Below are positions 17,570 through 28,709 of a DNA stretch of 64,000 nucleotides, one piece after another. Source of the stretch: Microvirga sp. VF16 (GTDB taxonomy: Bacteria; Pseudomonadota; Alphaproteobacteria; Rhizobiales; Beijerinckiaceae); assembly GCF_016864375.1 (NCBI RefSeq), contig NZ_CP069354.1, positions 1,488,001-1,552,000 on the forward strand, in the 5' to 3' direction. The position numbers and the translations under genes were made by a program. Within the stretch, counting starts at the first letter, position 1; every line of letters begins with the position of its first letter. Below the pieces are notes generated by a model, which worked only from the letters and a program-made list of their open reading frames with translations, was not told the DNA's origin and searched no databases.

Positions 17570-18094
17570 TTACAGCAGGATGAGGCCGAGACGGACCGCC
17601 TGCGCGACGGCATCCGTTCTTCCGGTTGCATCGAGTTTCGCCGCGATGGAGGCGACGTGGAATTTCGCGGTGTGGAACGAGATCCCGAGCTTACGGGCAA
17701 TGAGTTTGTTCGAGGCGCCTTCCGCCAGCAGCCGCAGGACTTCGAGCTCGCGCGCCGTGAGAAGATCATCCCGTGGGAGGTCCTGGCTGCTGTCATTCCC
17801 TATTGGCGGCATGATGGCGAAGCCCCTTTTGACGACCTCCATCGCTAGCAGAAGATCTGAGGCGGTGACATGGCGGGGGAGAATCCCGCTCGCTCCCGCC
17901 CTAAGCATCTCGGGCCCATTCAGCCCGTCGCCCAGGAGGATTATCGGTGTTGTCTCGGACAGGGGCAGGTGATCCGTGATGACCACGTCAGGACTGTCTG
18001 AGTGCAGGGTACTGATTCCGGCTTCCTCAGCCAGGATCGTGGCGATGTGATCGAGCAGGCTCGCATCGTCGATGTGAAGAGCGACCTTCCACAA
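17570..18094 (-). CDS. LuxR-family response regulator with compact receiver-like domain
   Basis: A 174-residue DNA-binding regulator. Residues about 110-170 are a LuxR/GerE helix-turn-helix (LTARELEVLRLLAEGASNK, then HTAKFHV). The N-terminal 95 residues resemble a shortened receiver: acidic Asp9-Asp10, a candidate phospho-Asp41 in VVITDHLPL, but no clear conserved Lys near the end. No histidine kinase is adjacent. It lies 25 bp after the pseudo-HtrA gene and 85 bp before the active HtrA gene on the same strand, so it probably controls this group. Confidence 0.82.
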   Translation of the reverse strand: MWKVALHIDDASLLDHIATILAEEAGISTLHSDSPDVVITDHLPLSETTPIILLGDGLNGPEMLRAGASGILPRHVTASDLLLAMEVVKRGFAIMPPIGNDSSQDLPRDDLLTARELEVLRLLAEGASNKLIARKLGISFHTAKFHVASIAAKLDATGRTDAVAQAVRLGLILL

Positions 18095-18119
18095 GGCTTC
18101 ACCCCATCGGCGCCTTTCG

Positions 18120-19040
18120 CTACTGAGGCTTCGGGCGCTCCCTGATCTCTACCGCAAGAGTCATATGCGCACCCGTCCGCACAATTCCTAGATTGACGGA
18201 TCGGCCCACGCTCTCGGGGCCTAGAAGCGTATAGACGCGGCGGACCGAGGGCAGGACGTCGGCATTCCATCGGACGAGGATGTCGCCTTGGCGAATCCCG
18301 GCCTTCTGTCCTGGACCGTCCTGGTCCACGCTGACGACGATCAGGCCACGCGGTTCCGCAAGCCCCGCCGCATCGGCTGCAGCCTTGTCGATGCGGATCG
18401 GCTGGAGCCCGAGGCCCAGATAACCGCGGGCCACGCGACCCTTGTCGAGAAGCTGGGGAGCCACCCGCTCGATGGTCTCCGATGGGATGACGAGAACGCG
18501 GCCACGCGGGCCGAGGACCGTCATGCCGACGATCCGGGCGCTGGTATCGAGGGCGACGCCACCTTCCGATTGGAAGTTGAGCCTGAGATCCAGATGGATC
18601 CTGCGGTCGATATGGCCGCCGCGCAGGCTCTTCCAGGGGCCGCCTGCCAGGGCAACGATGCCCAGCGCCGCACTCAGGCCCTCCGGCATCCGCCCTACAG
18701 CGAGAACGAGGTGGCCGGTCCGGAGCCCGTCGGTCGGACCGAAGACGATCTCCTCCAGCGGTTGCTCTTCCGTGCGAAGAAGAGCGATGTCCGTGCTTGG
18801 GTCGCGGCCGACAAGACTGGCTGAGACCTGGCTTCCATCGGGACGAGTGATTGTCACGTCTCCATCGGCCTCCAGTGCTTCCTCCGCCGTCACGATGAGC
18901 CCAGGACGCCAATGGAAGCCGCTCGACGTTCCGCGTCTGCGACCGTGAACTGTCACGAGTCGGGGCGCGATGCCATCGAGCAGGTCAGCGACATGGTTCG
19001 AGATCGCGTCGAGGGAGAAACCGGTTGATGGATCTGGCAT
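18120..19040 (-). CDS. HtrA-like pseudoprotease with PDZ domain
   Basis: A 306-residue protein with the S1C fold pattern and a C-terminal PDZ domain (about 200-290, GQKAGIRQGDILVRW). The position equivalent to the catalytic His is in VTAEEAL (Glu53/54) and the GNSGGP motif is replaced by QSEGGV (158-162). Only the Asp84 of STDIALL remains, so proteolysis is not expected. The reading frame is intact, arguing for a conserved non-enzymatic role such as substrate capture or regulation of the active HtrA encoded two genes downstream. No signal peptide is visible here either. Confidence 0.82.
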   Translation of the reverse strand: MPDPSTGFSLDAISNHVADLLDGIAPRLVTVHGRRRGTSSGFHWRPGLIVTAEEALEADGDVTITRPDGSQVSASLVGRDPSTDIALLRTEEQPLEEIVFGPTDGLRTGHLVLAVGRMPEGLSAALGIVALAGGPWKSLRGGHIDRRIHLDLRLNFQSEGGVALDTSARIVGMTVLGPRGRVLVIPSETIERVAPQLLDKGRVARGYLGLGLQPIRIDKAAADAAGLAEPRGLIVVSVDQDGPGQKAGIRQGDILVRWNADVLPSVRRVYTLLGPESVGRSVNLGIVRTGAHMTLAVEIRERPKPQ

Positions 19041-19134
19041 GACAAACCTCTTCGGTCATCGTCCAGACGATCCTGCCGACAATCGGCCTTCTTCGGTACT
19101 GACCGAGCGGCTAGGTGGTGCGCGCCGCCTCACA

Positions 19135-19165
19135 TGAAAAAGGCCCCGCCTTGCGGGCGGGGCCT
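19135..19165 (-). terminator. Intrinsic terminator of the glycerol transporter operon
   Basis: AGGCCCCGCC (19141-19150) and GGCGGGGCCT (19156-19165) form a 10-bp GC stem with a 5-nt loop. Read on the minus strand it is followed by a T-run (positions 19141 down to 19137), eight bases after the glpV stop codon. Confidence 0.85.
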
Positions 19166-19172
19166 GTATCGG

Positions 19173-20936
<1,764 letters not shown>

Positions 20937-21030
20937 TCGTTCCTCCCAAGTAGTGCCCTGGCCGGCTTGTGCGCTGGTCTTGTTCCCTCCGGTCCGGGCT
21001 AACCGGAGGATTCACTTGGGCCTTTCCCTT

Positions 21031-21312
21031 CTAGACGTAGCGAAACACGGCTGCTGCGTAGAGCAGGGAAAGGCCGGAAGCCCACCACAGGTCAGGACCG
21101 ACGAAGCCCAGCCAGGCGAGGTGGATGAAGGCCGCACCAAGAAGCGAGATGAAGAGGCGGTCGCCGCGCGTCGTCGGGATCCGCAACACGCCAACGCGTT
21201 CCGTCTCGGGACGATAGATCGCGAGCAGGGTCATGAGCAGCAGCAGGCTCGCGATGCCGGCAAAGAAGAGGCCGGTCTGCCACGTCCAGGCCATCCAGGC
21301 GAGATCAGGCAT
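21031..21312 (-). CDS. glpU: DUF2160 small membrane protein GlpU
   Basis: A 93-residue protein with three hydrophobic segments (TGLFFAGIASLLLLMTLL, LFISLLGAAFIHLAWLGF, ASGLSLLYAAAVF). DUF2160 proteins are found almost only inside GlpSTPQUV-type operons, where their exact job is unsettled. AGGAGAAC precedes the start. It lies 10 bp after glpQ and 94 bp before glpV. Confidence 0.85.
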   Translation of the reverse strand: MPDLAWMAWTWQTGLFFAGIASLLLLMTLLAIYRPETERVGVLRIPTTRGDRLFISLLGAAFIHLAWLGFVGPDLWWASGLSLLYAAAVFRYV

Positions 21313-21322
21313 GATGTTCTCC

Positions 21323-22207
21323 TTAAACCCGGCCCAGGGCGAAGCCCTTGGCGATGTAGTTGCGGACGAACCAGATCACGAGCGCCCCCGGCACGATGGT
21401 GAGCACGCCGGCGGCGGCAAGCAGGCCCCAATCCATGCCGGCGGCCGAGATGGTGCGCGTCATGGTGGCGGCGATGGGCTTGGCATTGACCGAGGTCAGC
21501 GTGCGCGCCAGCAACAGCTCGACCCAGGAGAACATAAAGCAGAAGAAAGCAGCGACACCGATGCCGGAGGCGATCAGCGGCATGAAGATCTTCACGAAGA
21601 AACGCGGGAAGGAATAGCCGTCGATGGCGGCGGTCTCGTCGATCTCCCGCGGAACGCCCGACATGAAGCCTTCCAGAATCCACACCGCCAGCGGCACGTT
21701 GAAGAGGCAATGCGCCAAGGCGACGGCCCAAGGCGTGTCGAAGAGACCGATGGCCGAATAGAGGTTGAAGAAGGGCAGGGCGAAGACCGCGGCCGGCGCC
21801 ATGCGGTTGGTCAATAGCCAGAAGAACAGATGCTTGTCGCCCAGGAATTTATAGCGGGAAAAGGCATAGGCCGCCGGCAACGCGAAGGAGATCGACAGCA
21901 CCGTGTTGATGACGACATAAGTCAGTGAGTTGATATAGCCCGAATACCAGCTCTCGTCGGTGAAGATCTTGATGTAATTATCGAAGGTGATCTCCCGCGG
22001 CCAGAGCGTGAGGCCGGACGTGATTTCCATGTTGGTCTTCAGGCTCATGTTCACGAGCCAGTAGATCGGCAGCATCAGGAACAGAAGATAGAGGGTCATC
22101 ACCACCACGCGTCCGTTGACGCGCGGGCTGGACAGGGCGCGGTTCGCAGCCAGGGGCGCTGCGATGGGCTTGGTCTCGGAAGAACCGACGGCGATGGTTC
22201 CGGTCAT
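21323..22207 (-). CDS. glpQ: Glycerol ABC transporter permease GlpQ
   Basis: A 294-residue inner-membrane permease of the MalG type with six predicted helices. The EAA loop that docks the ATPase reads EIDETAAIDGYSFPRFF. The start at 22207 overlaps the stop of the upstream permease (ATGA), showing translational coupling; a longer open frame lacks a ribosome site. It pairs with GlpP to form the channel. Confidence 0.88.
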   Translation of the reverse strand: MTGTIAVGSSETKPIAAPLAANRALSSPRVNGRVVVMTLYLLFLMLPIYWLVNMSLKTNMEITSGLTLWPREITFDNYIKIFTDESWYSGYINSLTYVVINTVLSISFALPAAYAFSRYKFLGDKHLFFWLLTNRMAPAAVFALPFFNLYSAIGLFDTPWAVALAHCLFNVPLAVWILEGFMSGVPREIDETAAIDGYSFPRFFVKIFMPLIASGIGVAAFFCFMFSWVELLLARTLTSVNAKPIAATMTRTISAAGMDWGLLAAAGVLTIVPGALVIWFVRNYIAKGFALGRV

Positions 22208-23100
22208 GCTTCGACCCTCTCGCGTTCGGCATCCACATTGGTCATGACGGTGTAGAAGACCCAACAGATGACGAGGATAATCAGATTGTAGACCAGCGAC
22301 ATAGCCGCCGCCTTGCCGAGGTCGAACTGGCCGAGCGCCAGCTTCACCAGATCGATGGACAGGAAGGTGGTGGCATTGCCGGGACCGCCGCCGGTGATCA
22401 CGAAGGGTTCGGTGTAGATCATGAACGAATCCATGAAGCGCAGCAGCACCGCGATCAGCAGCACGCGCCGCATCTTCGGCAGCTGGATCGTGCGGAACAC
22501 CGCCCAGCGCGAGGCACCGTCGATGCGGGCGGCCTGATAATAGGCGTCGGGAATGGATTTAAGCCCGGCATAGCAGAGGAGGGCGACGAGGCTTGTCCAA
22601 TGCCATACATCCATGACGATCAGTGTCACCCAGGCGTCGATGGGATCGTTGGTGTAATTGTAGTCGATGCCGAGATGGTTGACGGTCCAGCCGAGAAGGC
22701 CGATGTCGCTGCGGGCGAAGACCTGCCAGATCGTGCCGACTACGTTCCACGGGATGAGAAGCGGCAGCGCCATGAGCACGAGGCAGAGCGCAACCGTCCA
22801 ACCTTCGCGCGGCATGGCGAGCGCTACGGCAATGCCGAGCGGCACCTCGATCATGAGAATGATCGCCGAGAACAGGAGGCTGCGCCACAGGGCACCGAAG
22901 AAGCGTCCGCCAAGCTCGGTCGAAGGATCGAGCAATTCCTGGAACCAGCCGATTCCATTCCAGAAGAACTGGTTGTTGCCGAACGTGTCCTGGACCGAGT
23001 AGTTCACCACCGTCATCAGCGGCAGCACGGCCGAGAAGGCCACGATGGCAAAGACCGGCAGAACGAAGAGCCAAGCTCTGTTGTTGACGGTCTTCGTCAT
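22204..23100 (-). CDS. glpP: Glycerol ABC transporter permease GlpP
   Basis: A 298-residue permease of the MalF type with an N-terminal helix and five further helices. The EAA-like loop (YYQAARIDGASRWAVFR) is clear. Its start overlaps the glpT stop by 4 bp and its stop overlaps the glpQ start by 4 bp, so the four proteins GlpT, P and Q (with S upstream) are tightly co-translated. Confidence 0.88.
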   Translation of the reverse strand: MTKTVNNRAWLFVLPVFAIVAFSAVLPLMTVVNYSVQDTFGNNQFFWNGIGWFQELLDPSTELGGRFFGALWRSLLFSAIILMIEVPLGIAVALAMPREGWTVALCLVLMALPLLIPWNVVGTIWQVFARSDIGLLGWTVNHLGIDYNYTNDPIDAWVTLIVMDVWHWTSLVALLCYAGLKSIPDAYYQAARIDGASRWAVFRTIQLPKMRRVLLIAVLLRFMDSFMIYTEPFVITGGGPGNATTFLSIDLVKLALGQFDLGKAAAMSLVYNLIILVICWVFYTVMTNVDAERERVEA

Positions 23101-24197
23101 GCCCTGTGCCCTCCGATGGGCTCGCCCGAGACGAGATGCCCATTGGCATAGATGTGGATTTGGCGCGGATCGAGGGCGAGCGCGGCCTCGCTCCCCTCGA
23201 TGGAAATGCCCTCCGGAACGCTGGCGGCAAGGGCGCGCCCGCTCATCTCGACGCGGGCGATGCGGGCACGCCCGATATCGTCGATGCGCCGGATCTGGAC
23301 CGGCAGTCCCGTTCCCTTCGGCTGGAGCCGCACGAACTCCGGCCGGATGCCGAGCTCGACCCGCTCGCCGTCCGACAGGGCGCGGTAGCTCCGCTGTAGG
23401 GGGATCGCTTCATCGCCGATGAAGGCGGTGGCGCCTTCGACTCGGCAGGGCAGAATGTTCATTCCCGGCGAGCCGATGAAATGTCCGACGAAGGTATGGG
23501 CCGGGCGCTCGAACAGCTCGTCCGGAGTCCCCGTCTGCACCACGGCGCCGTCATGCATGACCACGACTTTGTCGGCGAAGGTGAGCGCTTCGGTCTGATC
23601 ATGCGTCACATAGATCATGGTGATGTCGAGCGCGCGGTGGATTTCCTTCAGGGTCGAGCGCAGCTGCCATTTCAGATGCGGGTCGATCACCGTGAGCGGC
23701 TCGTCGAACAGGATCGCAGCCACGTCGGGGCGCACGAGGCCTCGCCCGAGGGAGATCTTCTGTTTCATGTCGGCCGTGAGATTGCTGGCCTTGCGGTCGA
23801 GCACGCGGGTGAGATCGAGCAGTCGTGCGATCTCCTCCACCCGCTGGGCCGTCCTGTCACGTGGCACGTGTCGGTTCTTGAGCGGGAACGCCAGATTCTC
23901 TCGCACGCTCATCGTGTCGTAGACCACGGGGAACTGAAACACCTGTGCGATGTTGCGCGCTTCCGTCGGCAGATCCGTCACATCGAGATCGTTGAAGAGC
24001 ACGCGGCCGCGTGTGGGGCGCACGAGACCGGAGATGATGTTGAGCAGGGTGGTCTTGCCACAGCCCGAGGGACCCAGCAGCGCGTAGGCGCCGCCCTGGT
24101 TCCACACATGGTTGATCTCCTTCAGAGCGTAGTCGTCCGCCGTGCGGGGATCGGGCTTGTAGGCATGGGCGAGATGATCGAGCGTGATGCGGGCCAT
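23097..24197 (-). CDS. glpT: Glycerol ABC transporter ATPase GlpT
   Basis: A 366-residue MalK-like ATPase. Walker A is GPSGCGKT at 42-49, Walker B AILFDE at 161-166, and the switch His199 is present in YVTHDQ. The ABC signature is degenerate: LTADMKQ near 140-146 in place of LSGGQ. A regulatory OB-fold region occupies the last 120 residues. The ATG at 24197 is 10 bp after glpS; the upstream extension of the frame lies inside glpS. The defect is complementary to that in GlpS, so a heterodimer with one working ATP site is likely. Confidence 0.88.
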   Translation of the reverse strand: MARITLDHLAHAYKPDPRTADDYALKEINHVWNQGGAYALLGPSGCGKTTLLNIISGLVRPTRGRVLFNDLDVTDLPTEARNIAQVFQFPVVYDTMSVRENLAFPLKNRHVPRDRTAQRVEEIARLLDLTRVLDRKASNLTADMKQKISLGRGLVRPDVAAILFDEPLTVIDPHLKWQLRSTLKEIHRALDITMIYVTHDQTEALTFADKVVVMHDGAVVQTGTPDELFERPAHTFVGHFIGSPGMNILPCRVEGATAFIGDEAIPLQRSYRALSDGERVELGIRPEFVRLQPKGTGLPVQIRRIDDIGRARIARVEMSGRALAASVPEGISIEGSEAALALDPRQIHIYANGHLVSGEPIGGHRA

Positions 24198-24207
24198 CTC
24201 TCTCTCC

Positions 24208-25296
24208 TCATGCCGCTTTCTGCGCCGGGTCGGCAGCGGCGAGACGGCCCGCGGCATCGAACAGGAACAGGTGTCGCGGATCGATGTAGGTTGTCACGGC
24301 GGATTTCGGCTCGAGCCGCCTCACGCCGGGGACGAGCGCCACGAGGCGGTGCTCGTTGGCGTCGAGATGGACATAGCTCTCCGACCCCGTGATCTCGGAG
24401 ACGGACACGATGGCCGGAATGGCGATCTCGTCCGGATTGGCCGGCTCAAGCTCAAGATGATGGGCTCGGAATCCGACCGTGTATTCCCCGTCGGGTACGG
24501 CTTCGAGCGGGCCTGACGCCCGAATCTCGCCGCCTGTGCTCAAGGTCGCGCTGCTGCCGATCTTGCGGGCTTTCAGGGTGTTGAGCGGCGGATCGGAAAA
24601 AACACGAGCCGTGGTCAGGTCGTGAGGATGGCGGTAGACCTGCGGTGTCGATCCGAACTGGGTCACCCGACCTTCGAACAACGTGGCTGTGTTGCCACCG
24701 AGAAGCAGGGCCTCGGACGGTTCCGTCGTGGCATAGACGAAGATAGCGCCCGAGGCCGCGAAGACCCGCGGCAACTCCTCACGCAGTTCCTCACGCAGCT
24801 TGTAATCGAGATTGGCCAAGGGCTCGTCGAGCAGGACGAGATCCGCCCGTTTCACCAGCGCTCGGGCGATGGCGGTGCGCTGCTGCTGGCCGCCGGAGAG
24901 GTTCAGCGGCTTGCGGTCGAGATAGGGCTCTAGCTTCAGAAGCTTGGCCGCCTCGCGGACACGTGTCTCGATCTCATTCTTAGGCAGGCTGGAGACGCGC
25001 AGGGGCGAGGCGATGTTCTCGTAAACATCGAGCGAGGGATAGTTGATGAACTGCTGGTAGACCATGGCCACGCTGCGGCGCTGCACAGGCCAGCCCGTCA
25101 CATCCTTGCCATCGACGAGAACCCGGCCGGTCGTGGGCGCGTCGAGCCCGGCCATGAGCCGCATGAGCGAGGTTTTTCCGGCAAGCGTCGCCCCGAGCAG
25201 CACATTGAGGGAGCCGCGCTCCAGGGTCAGATGGACATCGTCGATATGAACCGCTGCTCCGACTTTCTTCGAAACGCCTTCGAGAGCGAGAGTCAT
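24208..25296 (-). CDS. glpS: Glycerol ABC transporter ATPase GlpS
   Basis: A 362-residue MalK-like ATPase, first gene of the operon. Walker A is the unusual but permissible GATLAGKT (35-42), the signature LSGGQQQR (133-140) is canonical and Walker B is LVLLDE (153-158). The switch histidine is replaced by Thr191 (YATTEP where YVTHDQ is normal). The C-terminal regulatory domain is present. The ATG at 25296 is preferred to a GTG six bases upstream because AGGGA is correctly spaced only for the ATG. Confidence 0.88.
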   Translation of the reverse strand: MTLALEGVSKKVGAAVHIDDVHLTLERGSLNVLLGATLAGKTSLMRLMAGLDAPTTGRVLVDGKDVTGWPVQRRSVAMVYQQFINYPSLDVYENIASPLRVSSLPKNEIETRVREAAKLLKLEPYLDRKPLNLSGGQQQRTAIARALVKRADLVLLDEPLANLDYKLREELREELPRVFAASGAIFVYATTEPSEALLLGGNTATLFEGRVTQFGSTPQVYRHPHDLTTARVFSDPPLNTLKARKIGSSATLSTGGEIRASGPLEAVPDGEYTVGFRAHHLELEPANPDEIAIPAIVSVSEITGSESYVHLDANEHRLVALVPGVRRLEPKSAVTTYIDPRHLFLFDAAGRLAAADPAQKAA

Positions 25297-25730
25297 CAGC
25301 ACGTCCCTGGGATTTGAGCAGGTTCGAAGGCAGCAGCTGCAAGATATGTGGAGATTGTCGCGGCGCCATGTTCCGCCGCGTTTCGGGCCCTATCATGCCC
25401 GCATGCGCTAACCCTTACTGCGGCGTCGAACGTCGCCGATTCTTGCGAACCCAAGAGCGCCTCTCCCGGCTGCAGACCCTTCAGAGCCTGAGCTTTCTTT
25501 TATTGTTATGGTGAAGGTATCTTGCCCCAAAAGCGAAAGCAACTGTCCGGCACCAGCCTCGAACTGGTCTTTGACTGGACTGAATCCACGGACGCTTGGC
25601 GTGGCGAGACCGGGCGCTCAATCGGTAATTTTTGAACTGAAACGCCCTTCGAGAGTTCAAGCACCACGTGCCGGTTTCGCTCCTCCCCGATAGTGGCCGG
25701 TCCATTTCTCGAACCGGCTGGGGGAATGCC
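25297..25730. other. 434-bp gene-free stretch upstream of glpS
   Basis: The region between divergent glpS and the SDR gene should hold both promoters. An AT-rich patch near 25491-25515 (TTCTTTTATTGTTATGG) is the best promoter-like spot. No convincing coding sequence, inverted repeat or known riboswitch is visible. Confidence 0.5.
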
Positions 25731-26519
25731 ATGCCAGACACTGCAAAGCCGCTTGCCATCGTGACGGGCGCGTCCTCAGGTATTGGCTATGAGCTCGCGA
25801 AACTCTGCGCCCAAAACGGCTACGATCTGCTGATCGCCGCCGATCGGGCCGCCATCCAGGATGCGGCCAAGGAGTTCCGAGGCCTTGGCGCCAAGGTCGA
25901 GGCTCTGGAGGTCGATCTCTCCACCCATGAGGGCGTCGACAAGCTCTATGCGGCTGCCAAAGGCCAGCCGGTCGATGCGCTTCTGGCCAATGCAGGGCAC
26001 GGACTCGGTCATGGTTTTCTCGATCAGGATTTCGCTGAGGCACGCCATGTGATCGACACCAACATTACCGGTACGCTCTACCTGATCCAGAAGGTCGGCC
26101 GAGACATGCGCGCAAGGAACGAAGGGCGCATCCTCATCACTGGTTCCATCGCCGGATTCATGCCGGGTTCCTTCCAGGCGGTCTACAACGGCACCAAGGC
26201 CTTCATCGACTCCTTCTCCTTCGCGCTCAGAAACGAGTTGAAGGATACGAATGTGACGGTCACCTGCCTGATGCCCGGCGCCACCGAGACCGAGTTCTTC
26301 AAGCGCGCCGGCATGGAAGACACACAGGTTGGTCAGGACAAGAAGGACGATCCCGCCTTCGTGGCGAAGGTCGGCTTCGATGCCATGATGCGCGGGGATG
26401 GTGATGTGGTGAGCGGCTGGAAGAACAAGTTCACCACCATCCTTTCCAATGTGACGCCAGCCGGCATGCTCGCCGAGCAGCACCGCAAAATGGCCGAGCC
26501 CGGATCAGGCAAGCGCTAA
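25731..26519 (+). CDS. Short-chain dehydrogenase/reductase
   Basis: A 262-residue classical SDR. The nucleotide-binding motif TGASSGIG is at about 13-20, NAGHG follows the fourth strand, and the active-site YxxxK appears as YNGTK after the ITGSIAG strand that supplies Ser. The usual Rossmann fold is complete. The C-terminal segment (TILSNVTPAGMLAEQHR) resembles DltE/YqjQ-type oxidoreductases. The start at 25731 follows GGGGGAATGCC; upstream codons lack a site. The substrate is unknown. It stands alone between glp and the FAD oxidase. Confidence 0.88.
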   Translation: MPDTAKPLAIVTGASSGIGYELAKLCAQNGYDLLIAADRAAIQDAAKEFRGLGAKVEALEVDLSTHEGVDKLYAAAKGQPVDALLANAGHGLGHGFLDQDFAEARHVIDTNITGTLYLIQKVGRDMRARNEGRILITGSIAGFMPGSFQAVYNGTKAFIDSFSFALRNELKDTNVTVTCLMPGATETEFFKRAGMEDTQVGQDKKDDPAFVAKVGFDAMMRGDGDVVSGWKNKFTTILSNVTPAGMLAEQHRKMAEPGSGKR

Positions 26520-26627
26520 GCGCAACTGTGCTGCGTCCTTCTCGCCGATATGTTCCTCGCGGTTCCACGTTGACGATTGCGCCCTGATCGGTCAGGAGCG
26601 GTGGTCGAAGCCGCGAGGGATTTTTCG

Positions 26628-28016
26628 ATGACCAAGCCCACGGACCTGCTGCAGCGCCTGACGGGGCTTCTTGGCCCTTCGGCCGTCATCACCGAAGGGC
26701 CGGATCTCGAGCCCTATGCCGTCGACTGGCGCAAGCTCTTTCCGGGCAAGCCGGCCTGTGTCGTCCGTCCGTCCTCGACCGAGCAGGTCGCCGCGATCGT
26801 GCGGATCTGCCGTGAGGCGGGGGCGGCCATCGTCCCGCAGGGCGGCAATACGGGGCTCGCCGGCGGCGCGGTGCCAGATGCTTCAGGCACGCAGGTTATC
26901 TTGTCTCTCAACCGCATGGCCGCCATCCGCAATGTCGATCCGGTCGGCTTGACCATCGAGGCGGAGGCCGGGTGCATTCTGAAAGTGGCGCAGGATGCCG
27001 CCGCGGCTGCAGGGCGCCTGCTACCGATCAGCCTGGCGGCTGAGGGCTCGGCCACCATCGGGGGCGTAGTCGCGGCCAATGCGGGCGGCGTGAACGTGCT
27101 GCGATACGGCATGACCCGCAGCCTCGTGCTTGGCCTCGAGGTGGTGCTGCCGGACGGCACCATCGCCAATGGCCTGCGGAAGCTGCGCAAGGACAATGCG
27201 GGCTATGATTGGAAGCAGCTCTTCATCGGCAGCGAGGGCACGCTCGGAATCGTGACGGCGGCGATCTTACGGCTTCTGCCGCGGCCGAAGCATTCCGTGA
27301 CCGCGCTGCTCTCGGTGGCCGATCCCGCAGCGGCCCTGCGGCTTCTCGCACTCGCCCAGGACGAATTGGGCGATCAGATCTCGGCCTTCGAGCTGATCTC
27401 GGCCACCTCCATGCAACTCGTTGCCCGGCATGCCGGCCTGAAGGCTCCCATCGCCGAGGGCGATTGGTTCGTGCTGATCGAGGCGGCGTCCAGTCTCGCG
27501 GGCCTGCGCGAAGCGGCCGAGACGATGCTGGGCGCGGCCTTCGAGCAGGAGATCGCGCTCGATGGCGTCATTGCCGAATCAGGCGCACAGGCGGCCCAGC
27601 TCTGGGCGCTGCGCGAGCATGTGACGGAATCCGAGGCGCGGGAGGGCAAGAGCGTCAAGCACGATGTCTCCGTTCCGCTCACCGAGGTTCCGCGCTTCCT
27701 CATCGAGGCAGGGGAGGCGCTCGCTGCCGGAGCCCCGGGCACGCGCGTGAACGCCTTCGGGCATCTTGGCGACGGCAACATCCATTATAATGTGCTCGTC
27801 GACGCCAGCCATGATTCAGGCGTCGTGAACCGCATCGTGCATGATGTGGTGGCGGCTTTCGGCGGCAGCATCTCGGCGGAGCACGGCATCGGCCAGTACC
27901 GGGTCGGCGAGCTCGCGCGCTATCGCGCCCCAACCGAGATGGAACTCGCCCGCACGCTCAAGCGGGCGCTGGATCCCGATAACCTGCTCAATCCGGGCAA
28001 GGTGCTTTCCGCTTAA
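26628..28016 (+). CDS. FAD-linked 2-hydroxyacid oxidoreductase (GlcD/D-2-hydroxyglutarate dehydrogenase family)
   Basis: A 462-residue flavoenzyme of the vanillyl-alcohol-oxidase superfamily. The FAD-binding segment includes PQGGNTGLAGGAV and GSATIGGVVAANAGG; the C-terminal catalytic domain contains GHLGDGNIHYN and AEHGIG, typical of D-lactate, glycolate or D-2-hydroxyglutarate dehydrogenases. The ATG at 26628 has GAGGGA 7 nt upstream. No glcE/glcF partners are near, favouring a single-subunit D-2-hydroxyacid dehydrogenase. The stop overlaps the convergent AhpD-like gene by 4 bp. Confidence 0.88.
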   Translation: MTKPTDLLQRLTGLLGPSAVITEGPDLEPYAVDWRKLFPGKPACVVRPSSTEQVAAIVRICREAGAAIVPQGGNTGLAGGAVPDASGTQVILSLNRMAAIRNVDPVGLTIEAEAGCILKVAQDAAAAAGRLLPISLAAEGSATIGGVVAANAGGVNVLRYGMTRSLVLGLEVVLPDGTIANGLRKLRKDNAGYDWKQLFIGSEGTLGIVTAAILRLLPRPKHSVTALLSVADPAAALRLLALAQDELGDQISAFELISATSMQLVARHAGLKAPIAEGDWFVLIEAASSLAGLREAAETMLGAAFEQEIALDGVIAESGAQAAQLWALREHVTESEAREGKSVKHDVSVPLTEVPRFLIEAGEALAAGAPGTRVNAFGHLGDGNIHYNVLVDASHDSGVVNRIVHDVVAAFGGSISAEHGIGQYRVGELARYRAPTEMELARTLKRALDPDNLLNPGKVLSA

Positions 28017-28585
28017 CCCCGGCCGAGCGTATAGAACTCGTCGTTCGGCCGCATGCTGGTGACATTGGCGAGACGGTTCGACATGGCGAAGAAGGCGGCA
28101 ATGGCGGCGATGTCCCACACGTCGTCTTCCGTGAAATCGTGTAGGCTCAGAGCCGCGATGTCGGCGTCGCCGACGGCATAGGCTTCCAACGATACCTTCA
28201 TGGCGAAATCCAGCATCGCTTTCTGCCGAGGTGTGATGTCGGCCTTGCGGTAATTGATGGCGAGCTGATCGGCGATCAGCGGGTTCTTGGCCCGGATCCG
28301 CAGGATCGCCCCATGGGCGATGACGCAATATTGGCACTGATTGGCGTTGCTTGTCGCCACTACGATCATCTCGCGCTCGGCCTTCGTCAGATTGCCGGGC
28401 TTGTCCATCAGGGCGTCGTGATAGGCGAAGAAGGCGCGGAACTCGTCCGGGCGATGAGCCAGCACCAGAAAGACGTTCGGCACGAAGCCCGATTTTTCCT
28501 GGACCGCGAGGATGCGCGTGTGGATATCCTCCGGCAGGTCGGCAATCTCGGGAACGGGAAAGCGGCTGATGGGCGGCTTGCTCAC
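28013..28585 (-). CDS. AhpD-like peroxidase-related protein (carboxymuconolactone decarboxylase family)
   Basis: A 190-residue all-helical protein. The redox CxxC-His motif is in NQCQYCVIAHG, as in AhpD and related peroxidase-related enzymes. A longer open frame exists, but the GTG at 28585 is preceded at 6 nt by GAGGTG and yields the family-typical beginning SKPPISRFPVPE. The protein may use the thiol pair for peroxide reduction. Divergent promoters with the enoyl-CoA hydratase gene lie in the 124 bp between the starts. Confidence 0.82.
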   Translation of the reverse strand: MSKPPISRFPVPEIADLPEDIHTRILAVQEKSGFVPNVFLVLAHRPDEFRAFFAYHDALMDKPGNLTKAEREMIVVATSNANQCQYCVIAHGAILRIRAKNPLIADQLAINYRKADITPRQKAMLDFAMKVSLEAYAVGDADIAALSLHDFTEDDVWDIAAIAAFFAMSNRLANVTSMRPNDEFYTLGRG

Positions 28586-28709
28586 GAAAGGCACCTCGTT
28601 GTCTGGACCCTGTAGGATGGTGTCGTTCAAGGGTCTTATTGTCAGATCGAGCTTATTCGGGTTGGATCCTGCGAACAACATTCCTGGAACGATCCGGAGG
28701 AGAATGCCC

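Noticed and set aside
25314..25514. Cys-containing 66-codon frame upstream of glpS
   Set aside because: No ribosome site, no homology that I recognise, and the Cys residues do not form a zinc-finger spacing.
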